NCBI RefSeq assembly: GCF_014641595.1
Contig: NZ_BMIA01000001.1
Location: 2,790,426-2,854,425 of the forward strand
From: Dyadobacter endophyticus
GTDB lineage: Bacteria; Bacteroidota; Bacteroidia; Cytophagales; Spirosomataceae
Length of the DNA stretch: 64,000 nucleotides
Direction: 5' to 3'
Part shown: positions 18,649 through 26,192 of the stretch, one piece after another
Layout: every line of letters starts with the position of its first letter
Position numbering within the stretch: the first letter of the stretch is position 1
Notes under the pieces: model-generated
Database searches by the model: none
Seen by the model: only the letters and a program-made list of their open reading frames with translations
Told to the model about the DNA's origin: nothing
Translations under genes and position numbers: made by a program

Positions 18649-18837
18649 TCTTTACAGCTTTGTTTTGTGATTGAGACTGACGGCAGACAACAAGATTAGC
18701 TTTGAAACTGCCAGACTTTCTGATGCCGTCGGCCGGCAAAAAAGTAAATCCTTCTCAATAAATGCACCGTCTACGCAACGCCCCTGTCCATGAGCACTAT
18801 ATCCGGGTAGTTTTGACCAAAAATTAAACGAAAGGAT

Positions 18838-18921
18838 ATGAAAACTTTAAAAATCCGCGCGTTGACGGCGTTGATGTTTTGTTTCTCTTTGGGGCTGTCA
18901 GAAAAACGACGAAGCTTTTGA
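18838..18921 (+). pseudogene. Truncated signal-peptide ORF (27 codons)
   Basis: ATG at 18838-18840, preceded by AAAGGAT, opens a 27-codon frame ending at TGA 18919-18921. Its first 20 residues (MKTLKIRALTALMFCFSLGL) look just like the start of an exported protein: basic start, hydrophobic core. It then runs into SEKRRSF and a stop. I read it as the 5' remnant of a secreted-protein gene whose body has been deleted; the downstream VOC gene ends 3 bp later on the other strand. Confidence 0.45.
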
Positions 18922-18924
18922 CTG

Positions 18925-19347
18925 TCAATCCGTATATTCAGTTCCTTCTTTAACATCTGTTTTACTTTCAAACGTTAAACTATATCCGTCCGGATCGCTC
19001 ATACCTACTACCCACATGCCATTTCCGACGAATGGCGTTTCCAACGCAATACCTCGTGCGAGCGCATCCCGATAAACCGTTAAGGCGTCATCGCAAATAA
19101 AGTAAATGGTAACGCCGTGCCCGGGTTTACCGTTTGCGAACCACTGGTCCAAGTGGTTTTTCCGCACTTCCTGCAACATCAATGCAGCACCGCCTAATTG
19201 CAGCCAGCACCATTCGATACGCCCGTCGGGGACCCATTGATTGCTCACTTCAAAGCCTAGATCGTTGACATAGTATCGCAGCGACCTATCCATATCTGAA
19301 ACCCAAAGAAAGGGCACCGCCTGCCGGATGTTGTCGGGAGTTTTCAT
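18925..19347 (-). CDS. VOC (glyoxalase/bleomycin-resistance) family protein
   Basis: The 140-aa protein is a vicinal-oxygen-chelate domain of two beta-alpha-beta-beta-beta units: AVPFLWVSDMDRSLRYYVNDLGFEV at the start and MSDPDGYSLTFES near the end. The DPDGY stretch and final glutamate are typical. Such proteins are glyoxalases, dioxygenases or drug-binding proteins; which one is unclear. The second VOC gene lies 82 bp upstream in the same direction. Confidence 0.85.
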   Translation of the reverse strand: MKTPDNIRQAVPFLWVSDMDRSLRYYVNDLGFEVSNQWVPDGRIEWCWLQLGGAALMLQEVRKNHLDQWFANGKPGHGVTIYFICDDALTVYRDALARGIALETPFVGNGMWVVGMSDPDGYSLTFESKTDVKEGTEYTD

Positions 19348-19429
19348 AGGAAGCCAGATTTAGGAGTTGGTCGAATCTTTTGCTCGAAGATTTGAGGAAG
19401 TTAGCGGCTCTTCCGAATGATAGATAGCC

Positions 19430-19831
19430 CTAGCGCGCCCGCGCCGCCGCTTCTGGCGTAACTGGTGTAAAAAAGTTGACCAAGTTACCGTCCGGATCGC
19501 GGAAAAGCAGCGAGCGGTTTCCCCATGGCATTGTCGTTGGCTCCTGAACGAGTGCTTCGCCGAGGTAGGCTGCAAGTCGCTCGTAATGTGTATCCACATT
19601 GTCAACCCGGAATTCAAGAATTACCGAACGGTTTGCCGCCGGTGAGGCAACACCCTCGCCACCAAACAGTTGCAAAGTACGGATACTGCCTATCGCGAGT
19701 ACAGCGACTGGCGTGCGAAACTCGGCAAAATCCTCGGTGTATCGGTTGGCAGGAAAGCCCGTAATTTCCTGATAAAAATCAATAAGCCGATCGATATCGG
19801 CGGTAATGATCCGTGTTGAAATGAATGTCAT
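19430..19831 (-). CDS. VOC (glyoxalase-like) family protein
   Basis: The 133-aa protein shows TRIITADIDRLIDFYQEITGF at the start and LLFRDPDGNLVNFFTPV near the end, the paired halves of a VOC fold. It differs from the neighbouring VOC protein at most positions, so the two are not a recent duplication. Small-molecule resistance or conjugation of a reactive carbonyl is possible; no substrate can be named. Upstream lies a short gene fragment. Confidence 0.86.
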   Translation of the reverse strand: MTFISTRIITADIDRLIDFYQEITGFPANRYTEDFAEFRTPVAVLAIGSIRTLQLFGGEGVASPAANRSVILEFRVDNVDTHYERLAAYLGEALVQEPTTMPWGNRSLLFRDPDGNLVNFFTPVTPEAAARAR

Positions 19832-19894
19832 AGACTGGCTCGGTTAATGCTTGATTTTCCAAAGAAACAACCATCATCTGACAACAGTATGTCA

Positions 19895-20033
19895 GCAGCA
19901 AATTCAGCAAAACCGACATTTTTTTACTCCAATACCTAAACCCAACCCCGCATTCTTTCAATAGGTAAGTTCCCGCCGGAAGTGACAGCCGGTATTCTCC
20001 ATGCTGATCGGCATTTACACCTAGGCCGCTACC
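19895..20033 (-). pseudogene. Fragment of a CarboxypepD-regulatory-like domain
   Basis: In the leftward frame from about 20033 to 19895, the translation reads GLGVNADQHGEYRLSLPAG, then TYLLKECGVGFRYWSKKMSV. This is the pattern of the N-terminal Ig-like domain of SusC-like and other outer-membrane proteins (G-x-x-T/N-A-D-x-x-G-x-Y, L-P-A-G-T-Y, V-G-F/Y). No start, signal peptide, plug or barrel is present. The fragment starts directly at the stop of the ABC permease gene. I infer a leftover of a deleted TonB-dependent receptor or related gene. Confidence 0.6.
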
Positions 20034-20805
20034 CTTTTTCCGGCAGGTGTTTGATGTCGTAAAAGGCAAAGCCGATTGACAACACCAATGCGGTCAGTGA
20101 GCTGACTGTAAGCACGACAAGCTGCCCGGGCTCCTTTTCGAAATCGGTAAAAAACATGAATGCGGAATATACATAGGGATAGTAGATCGATTTGTCCCAA
20201 TCCATCAATATGATGCCGGTAATCCATAGTCCCAGCCCAAGACCGAGCGGAATGACAAAGTTCCGGAAACGCAGGCTCAGCCAGTACTGGATGATCGAGA
20301 CGGACAGGCAGCCCAGGTAAACACGGCCCGAAATCAGCAGCAGATTTTGCCAGTCGATGCTGGTAACCGTTAAGCGATAGGCCGGATTAAGGCTATGAAC
20401 GAGCAGCCCCGACAATAGGACAAACCCATCGAAACAAATGATATAAAACGGCACAAGTGCCTGGATTACCAGCAACTTCGAAAAAAAGATGTCCGCAAAA
20501 GGCCGCGGCGAGGCATACACCTGTTTCCAGGTATTGCTTCGGAATTCGATCTGCACGACAAGGTTTGTGATCAATATGATATACATCGGCAGGATCACCG
20601 CCGCCACGTTCTTCCAATTAAACCGCAGGAAGGTCAGCCAGGGAGTCTGTTCAAATTTTGTCAGCAGCACCTCGGGCCGTTCGAGCAGAATGACCGCGTT
20701 GATCGCCGGAATGAATGCTGCGGCAAGGATCGTCAGCCACAGGGCAAAGCTTCTTTTGGTTTTAATGAACTCTGCGGACGTGTTAGCAAAAAATCTTGTT
20801 TTCAT
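20029..20805 (-). CDS. ABC-2 type transporter permease
   Basis: The 258-aa protein has six predicted membrane helices, with MKTRFFANTSAEFIKTKRSFALWL at the start typical of ABC-2 permeases of the lantibiotic/bacitracin export type. It starts 3 bp after the ATPase gene ends, so the two form one exporter. Position behind a LytS/LytTR system suggests export or sensing of a peptide or envelope-active compound. The C-terminus ends in a short cytoplasmic tail (DIKHLPEKG) that overlaps the CarboxypepD fragment. Confidence 0.85.
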   Translation of the reverse strand: MKTRFFANTSAEFIKTKRSFALWLTILAAAFIPAINAVILLERPEVLLTKFEQTPWLTFLRFNWKNVAAVILPMYIILITNLVVQIEFRSNTWKQVYASPRPFADIFFSKLLVIQALVPFYIICFDGFVLLSGLLVHSLNPAYRLTVTSIDWQNLLLISGRVYLGCLSVSIIQYWLSLRFRNFVIPLGLGLGLWITGIILMDWDKSIYYPYVYSAFMFFTDFEKEPGQLVVLTVSSLTALVLSIGFAFYDIKHLPEKG

Positions 20806-20808
20806 CGG

Positions 20809-21720
20809 TCAGGCTGAAATGATTTGTAAAAAAAGCTCTTCCAGGTCGTTGCCAACCGCGCCAAGCCGGCTCACCCGGACGCCACCTCCGACCAGCATGT
20901 GATTAATCAATGCGGCTTCATCCGGGCCCGAATGGCCAACATGGACAGTAAAGCCGTCTTTGACAAAGACAGAAAACCGGCCTGCGAGAATCTGCTCGGT
21001 CCTGGTAAGATTGTCAACTTCGATTTCCAGCAGCGCGTGCCGGTGTTGCAGGCTTTGCAGCTCGGGTAATGTCCCCTGAAAAAGCAGTTTGCCCTGATGA
21101 ATAATCCCCACATGCGTCGCTACCTTCTCCACTTCTGCCAGCAAGTGGCTCGAAACGAGCACTGTCTTTCCCTGGTTTTGGTTCAAATCACGGATCAGCT
21201 CGCGGATCTCGATGATACCACTGGGGTCCAGGCCATTAGTGGGCTCGTCCATGATCAGCAGCTCAGGGTCATGCAGCAGGGCAATCGCAATTGAAAGCCG
21301 CTGTTTCATACCCAGCGAATAAGTCTTTGCTTTTTTGTGGGCCGCATCGGAAAGGCCCGTGATACGCAAAACCTGTTCAACCCTGCTTTTGGGGCAATCA
21401 TAGGATCGCCTGAACACTTCCAGGTTTTCCTGTCCGGTCAAATGCAGGTAAAGCGAGGGCTGCTCGATCAGCGAGCCGATACGCCGTAAAATCTCGATCC
21501 GGCTGCGATGTATCTGATAACCGAAAAGGCGTATCCCGGTATTTTCGCTACGAAGAAGCCCCAGCAAGAGTCGTAAAGTCGTTGTTTTCCCCGCGCCGTT
21601 CGGCCCCAGAAAACCGTAGATACTGCCTTGCGGTACCTGTAGATTAATGTCGTCGAGAACCTTTTGACCTTTTTGAAAGCTGTAAACCAAATGGTCAGTT
21701 TCGATAACCGCTTGTTTCAT
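20809..21720 (-). CDS. ABC transporter ATP-binding protein
   Basis: The 303-aa protein has Walker A GPNGAGKTT (about residue 40), Q-loop, signature YSLGMKQRLSIA (about 135), Walker B LLIMDEPTNGLD (about 155) and the H-loop SSHLL. It belongs to the drug/bacteriocin-export class. The C-terminal 80 residues form an accessory domain. It pairs with the permease 3 bp downstream; the LytTR response-regulator gene ends 123 bp upstream in the same direction. Confidence 0.93.
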   Translation of the reverse strand: MKQAVIETDHLVYSFQKGQKVLDDINLQVPQGSIYGFLGPNGAGKTTTLRLLLGLLRSENTGIRLFGYQIHRSRIEILRRIGSLIEQPSLYLHLTGQENLEVFRRSYDCPKSRVEQVLRITGLSDAAHKKAKTYSLGMKQRLSIAIALLHDPELLIMDEPTNGLDPSGIIEIRELIRDLNQNQGKTVLVSSHLLAEVEKVATHVGIIHQGKLLFQGTLPELQSLQHRHALLEIEVDNLTRTEQILAGRFSVFVKDGFTVHVGHSGPDEAALINHMLVGGGVRVSRLGAVGNDLEELFLQIISA

Positions 21721-21843
21721 TTCCGTTGTTGTTTTGATTGTGTATCAAAGAAATACGCAGCTTTTCACAAGCGGAAATAAAATCACCAACAGGCTTTATT
21801 TGCCTTCGAACGCATTGAAATGACCGACCAAAATACCGGCACG

Positions 21844-22521
21844 TTAGCCAATGCGCCTCAGCAGCTCTTCGCGAAACAGGTCACCGATCGGCACCTTCAT
21901 TTCTCCTATATAAATGATGTTGCGCTCGATGGCGGTGATTTTGCTAAGGGCGACGATAAAAGAGCGGTGCACGCGCACAAAGTCTTTTCCAGGCAGCTTG
22001 TCCTGGAATGCGGTAAGGGTTGTTAGCGTGTCGATCACCTGAGCTGGCGTATGTACGGCGACATAGTCCTTTTTCCCTTCGAGCAAAAGGATATCGTCCA
22101 GATCTACACGGATCATCCTGTGAGCCGATCTGATGAAAAGGTATTCTGGTCCGCTGACCTGGACGGGTGCCAGGCGCGACTGCACTTTCTGAACCGCCTT
22201 CAAAAAGCGCTCGAAAGAAAACGGTTTGACCAGGTAATCGACCACATCGGCTTCAAAACCTGCCAGCGCAAACTGGGGATAGGCCGTGGTAAGCACTGCC
22301 AGCGGCGGATTGGCGATCGCCGACAGAAAGTCCAGGCCGTTGACCTGGGGCATATTGATATCCAGCAGCAGCAGATCGCAGCCTGTACCGTTAAGAACGG
22401 AAAGCGCCTCCAAAGGAGATGCAAAGGTGGCGACAAGTTCCAGGAAGGGGCATTTGGAGACGTAATTTTCAATTATTTCCAGTGCAAGGAATTCATCGTC
22501 GATGGCGATACATTTAATCAT
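21844..22521 (-). CDS. LytTR-family response regulator
   Basis: The 225-aa protein has a receiver domain with acidic DDE (residues 8-10) and phospho-acceptor Asp54 (LLLLDINMP), then a LytTR DNA-binding domain (about 125-225; SAHRMIRVDLDDILLLEGKKDYV and FVRVHRSFIVAL). The frame is open further upstream, but the ATG at 22519-22521 (MIKCIAIDDE) is the natural start and overlaps the kinase stop by 8 bp. LytTR proteins bind direct repeats and activate transport or cell-surface genes. Here the ABC exporter immediately downstream is the likely target. Confidence 0.93.
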   Translation of the reverse strand: MIKCIAIDDEFLALEIIENYVSKCPFLELVATFASPLEALSVLNGTGCDLLLLDINMPQVNGLDFLSAIANPPLAVLTTAYPQFALAGFEADVVDYLVKPFSFERFLKAVQKVQSRLAPVQVSGPEYLFIRSAHRMIRVDLDDILLLEGKKDYVAVHTPAQVIDTLTTLTAFQDKLPGKDFVRVHRSFIVALSKITAIERNIIYIGEMKVPIGDLFREELLRRIG

Positions 22522-23557
22522 GGGCAGTGCTTGACAATTGAATGGTAAGATCGGCGGTGAACGAGTCGCCCGTCTGCTGTAATGCCAGTTCGTGCACCCG
22601 GGGGTAAAGCAACGCCAGCCTGCGGCGCAGATTGGCAATGCCAACGCCGCCTGAAAGCTCCGGCCCCACCGCCCGCAGCCTATTTTCGGTATAAATCCTG
22701 AGCACGTTGCCGGCAAAACTGACCGTGATAGCCATCGGCAGCGATCCATGTTTGAATACATTCTCAACCAAAGGCAAAAGCAACAGCGGCTGGATCATCA
22801 CCGCTTGCAGGTTACCCGACGTTTCAAATTGGATCCCCTCCCCCGACTTGCTGCGCAGCTCGTGCATGGCCACATACGTGCGTATCATCTCGATCTCTTT
22901 TTCGAGCGGGACCATTTCGGCATTGGTCTCATACAACAGGTAGCGCATCATTTCAGAAATACGCAGGATAACATCTGGTGTTTCGGCTGCCTGGCGCAGC
23001 GAGAGTGCATACAGATTGTTCAGCGAGTTGAAAAGAAAATGGGGATTAATCTGCGCCTTTAAAACCGCGAGTTCGGATTTCAGGTGCTCGTTTTCCTTTT
23101 CCTTGTCCCTCTGAACCTTCCTGTACCAATCAACGCTCAACCTTATAAGAAGCCCAAACAGGGCAAAAATAACGTAATTGCTAATCCGGGTCAGCAAAGG
23201 CAATAAATCGCCATTGGTTATCCGCTTGACACAATTACTTTCAGCCAGCAACAAGTCTTCTAACACGAGGACAGCTGCCGCCATCAGCAGCGCTGACAGC
23301 AGATTTATCCCCAAAAACCGCGTTACACTGTGCCGCGGCAGCGATTTGGGGACCAGATAGAGGTAATTAAGATAAAAACTGCCTGCATGCATCCCGAAAG
23401 CCAGACCGTAATGTACAAAGAAGGCTTCCGGAGACATCCGGGCGAAGTTCCCGTAGAATACCAGGGTTGCGTAAATACCCCACGCAAGCACATGCAACAG
23501 CGCCGGAAGTTTCTTTTCCAGCAACGGCTGCCATGCTTCTTTTGTCGGCTCAATCAT
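22514..23557 (-). CDS. LytS/YehU-type sensor histidine kinase
   Basis: The 347-aa protein has four membrane helices in the first 150 residues, a short coiled coil (KVQRDKEKENEHLKSEL) and the His_kinase motif AQINPHFLFNSLNNLY with the phospho-accepting His, followed by an HATPase domain (GGVGIANLRRRL near the end). There is no large periplasmic domain, so it probably senses within the membrane. It is coupled to the LytTR regulator by an 8-bp overlap and heads the kinase-regulator-ABC operon. Confidence 0.92.
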   Translation of the reverse strand: MIEPTKEAWQPLLEKKLPALLHVLAWGIYATLVFYGNFARMSPEAFFVHYGLAFGMHAGSFYLNYLYLVPKSLPRHSVTRFLGINLLSALLMAAAVLVLEDLLLAESNCVKRITNGDLLPLLTRISNYVIFALFGLLIRLSVDWYRKVQRDKEKENEHLKSELAVLKAQINPHFLFNSLNNLYALSLRQAAETPDVILRISEMMRYLLYETNAEMVPLEKEIEMIRTYVAMHELRSKSGEGIQFETSGNLQAVMIQPLLLLPLVENVFKHGSLPMAITVSFAGNVLRIYTENRLRAVGPELSGGVGIANLRRRLALLYPRVHELALQQTGDSFTADLTIQLSSTAHD

Positions 23558-23783
23558 ACGCGATAATACCCATTTCCATTCTCAACAGAAAAAAACTGGC
23601 TCAACAGGTATTTTTTGCCCGTCAATAAACCGATTCTATCGACCATTGCTTGTTCTGGTATCTAAATACCGGATTGTAAGTAAAATACCATCAAGCGGCG
23701 GCGTGAATATCTATGACGCTACACTGACCTGCGGTATGTTGTCTTACGTCGGCGATTTACCTGATTACTATACAACGCGGCTA

Positions 23784-24194
23784 TCACGCCTTATGCGCGG
23801 CTTTGATCATGGACGTCGCCCAGATATCGTAAAGCTCGTTCCATGCCTGACTGGCGTCTTCATCCCATCGGTCTTCAAGACGCTGTTCCAGCACTTGCAA
23901 CAATGCCTTTCCCACCGTCGCATAATGGCGGTCCCTTACGCCGTACCCAGCATGCCGAACGGCCATTGCATCGATGTCTTTCTGTATTTCAGACATCGTT
24001 TGCAGGCGGCTCACCATGTACGTGATCATGTCGGTAAGCTTTCTTACCTGCTGCTCCATATCGCGCGGGAACATGGCCTGTAAGCTGGGATCGATTTCAA
24101 AAAGCGCCTCATAGAACATTTCTCCCATCATCTCCGGCTGGGAAATGGCGTAGCTCCAGGTTGTTTTGATGATCAATATTTTCCGGTCTGTCAC
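23784..24194 (-). CDS. Single-domain globin
   Basis: The 136-aa protein is a globin of the flavohaemoglobin type without the reductase part. The proximal haem ligand is His81 in AVRHAGYGV; the CD-corner aromatic pattern MFPRDMEQQ is at about 41-49. It could bind oxygen, NO or CO; without a fused reductase it needs another electron donor. The gene stands alone: its neighbours are in the same direction but 230 bp (upstream kinase side) and 100 bp (TPR gene) away from related functions. Confidence 0.82.
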   Translation of the reverse strand: MTDRKILIIKTTWSYAISQPEMMGEMFYEALFEIDPSLQAMFPRDMEQQVRKLTDMITYMVSRLQTMSEIQKDIDAMAVRHAGYGVRDRHYATVGKALLQVLEQRLEDRWDEDASQAWNELYDIWATSMIKAAHKA

Positions 24195-24293
24195 GGTTTG
24201 CCTGTTTATATCGACGAAGAATTTGCCTGACCAAAGAGATTGATTTTCGGCGGCAACACCAAAAAAGCGAGGTATACAATAGGTAATCAGCCT

Positions 24294-26066
24294 TTAAATA
24301 CCCATCAGGTAATCCAACAAACTACCCTCCTCCCCCAGTTTCAGCTTTTTCCGAAGCCTGTGGCGGGCAGTTTTGACGCTGTCCGGCGAAATGCTGAGCA
24401 GCCCCGCGGATTCCTTTAAATTGAGGTTCAGTCTGATGAGCGCGCAAAGCCGGAGCTCGCCCGCGCTGAGTTCGGGATTGGCTTTTTTAAGTTTGGAGAA
24501 AAAATCCGGGTGAACCCCTTCAAAATAGGCCTTGAACTCGTCCCAATCCTTGTCTTGGTTGAAACTGTAATCGATCAGGTTGATGAGCTTGCTGAATAGC
24601 GGCGTATTTTCATCCCTGGGGCCCGTTTTCAATGCTTGCGAAACCGTTTGGCGGATATCTTCCAGGATACTGTTTTTCTGGATCAGGTTTAAAGTATGGG
24701 TGGTCAACGCCTTGTTCCGGAATTCCAGTTCGGCTTGGAGGCGCTGCTCTTTTTCAAAACCATTTTGTATCTCAATGTCTGCAAGCGCTCTTTGGGCGGC
24801 ATGCAGTTCCTTGTCTTTGCCAACTTTCAATCGTTGCCTGTTAAAAGCCAGGGCTACAAGTATGAGTATCGCGGCCAATGCCACCATAACGGTGTTCCGG
24901 GTGGCATCTCCCAGGTCCTTCTCTTTTTGCAGCAGCTTGATCTCCGATTCCTTCCGCTCGTTTTCGTAATGCACGCGGAGATTGGTCATTTTTACGGTAT
25001 TCTCTTCATTGAACAGCGAGTCTTTTAAAACCATCGCCAATTCCTGATAGCGAAATGCATTGGCAAATTTGCCGCTCTGCCCGTAAACGTGCGCCAATCC
25101 TTCATAAGCCAGCTGCAATGCGGGCCGTACCCCACTAGTCCTGGCCAGCTCTTCCGCCTGGTGATAACTGGTAAGCGCCTTTTGAAAATCGTTGGTTTTG
25201 GAATAAACATGGCCCAGTCCATCATAAGAGCTAACCATCGCGGGTTTCCGCTGGAATTCATGATTGATGGCCAGTGCCTTTTCATACTCCGTCGCGGCTA
25301 AGTCATATTTTCCGGTTTGGAAGTAGATCTCGCCGAGATTGTTGTGGCAAATGATCTGGCCATTTATATCCTTGAACTGGTCGAACAGCTCCAATCCTTT
25401 TTGTGCGCTGGCGAGTGCCGCATTAAAATCTTTTTTCCGGATTTGGATCGAGGCGATATTAATGTAGGAGCCGGCAAGCGACTTCCGGTCACCCGCTTTC
25501 ATCCAGATCGCCTGCGCCTGCTTGTAGAAGTTCAGCGCCTCATCGTAGTTCTTTTGGTTTTTATGGACATTACCAATGCTGTTGAGGATATTGGAACTGC
25601 GCTTCTGATCCCTGAGACCCTGAAAAATAGCCAGCGCTTGTAAATAATTGTCCAGCGCATGACCGTAATTTCCCTGTTCGCCATAGATAATTCCCGCACT
25701 AGCGATGGCTTTGCCGACGCCAATCTCGTTTTCGATGTCTTGTGAGATCTTCTCACTTTTTGAATAATGGGCAAGCGCTTCGGGGTATTTGTTTTTTTGC
25801 CAATAATATACCCCGAGCGCATATTCACCGTCTGCCTCGCCTTTCGGGTAGTTTATTTTACGTGAAATCGACAACACTTTTTCCGCATTGGCCAATGTCT
25901 TTTCCGGGGCAGTACTCCACGATTCCATTGCGATCTCAAAGATCAGGTTCACCCGTGTGGTGTCCGATTGTGCTTTGGTTAAAAGATTTTGGAGGCTATC
26001 AATTTTGGGAGACTGTGAAAAAACGGGTAAAGTAGCAATGAGCAGGAGGTAGAGCATTAATTTCAT
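24294..26066 (-). CDS. TPR sensor protein with membrane helix and LuxR-like HTH
   Basis: The protein has 590 aa: a signal peptide (cut near VFSQS), about seven TPR repeats (residues about 40-380; e.g. ALAHYSKSEKISQDI, ALDNYLQALAIF), one membrane helix (VALAAILILVALAF), a coiled coil and a C-terminal HTH of the LuxR type (LSAGELRLCALIRLNLNLKESAGLLSISPDSVKTARHRLRKKLKL). It is a one-component design: periplasmic TPRs with a cytoplasmic DNA-binding end. I chose ATG 26064-26066 for its signal peptide over the upstream GTG. The T9SS propeller gene lies 126 bp upstream. Confidence 0.84.
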   Translation of the reverse strand: MKLMLYLLLIATLPVFSQSPKIDSLQNLLTKAQSDTTRVNLIFEIAMESWSTAPEKTLANAEKVLSISRKINYPKGEADGEYALGVYYWQKNKYPEALAHYSKSEKISQDIENEIGVGKAIASAGIIYGEQGNYGHALDNYLQALAIFQGLRDQKRSSNILNSIGNVHKNQKNYDEALNFYKQAQAIWMKAGDRKSLAGSYINIASIQIRKKDFNAALASAQKGLELFDQFKDINGQIICHNNLGEIYFQTGKYDLAATEYEKALAINHEFQRKPAMVSSYDGLGHVYSKTNDFQKALTSYHQAEELARTSGVRPALQLAYEGLAHVYGQSGKFANAFRYQELAMVLKDSLFNEENTVKMTNLRVHYENERKESEIKLLQKEKDLGDATRNTVMVALAAILILVALAFNRQRLKVGKDKELHAAQRALADIEIQNGFEKEQRLQAELEFRNKALTTHTLNLIQKNSILEDIRQTVSQALKTGPRDENTPLFSKLINLIDYSFNQDKDWDEFKAYFEGVHPDFFSKLKKANPELSAGELRLCALIRLNLNLKESAGLLSISPDSVKTARHRLRKKLKLGEEGSLLDYLMGI

Positions 26067-26192
26067 CGAGACGTTTCCGCCAGTCTGTTTAGGTTTCACG
26101 AATATAATTGTAACTGAGAATACTATTCAGTGATTCAGCCCCAAATGACCAATAAGCTTATTTAACGTAAAGTGGCAGAAAAGTACTGAGAC

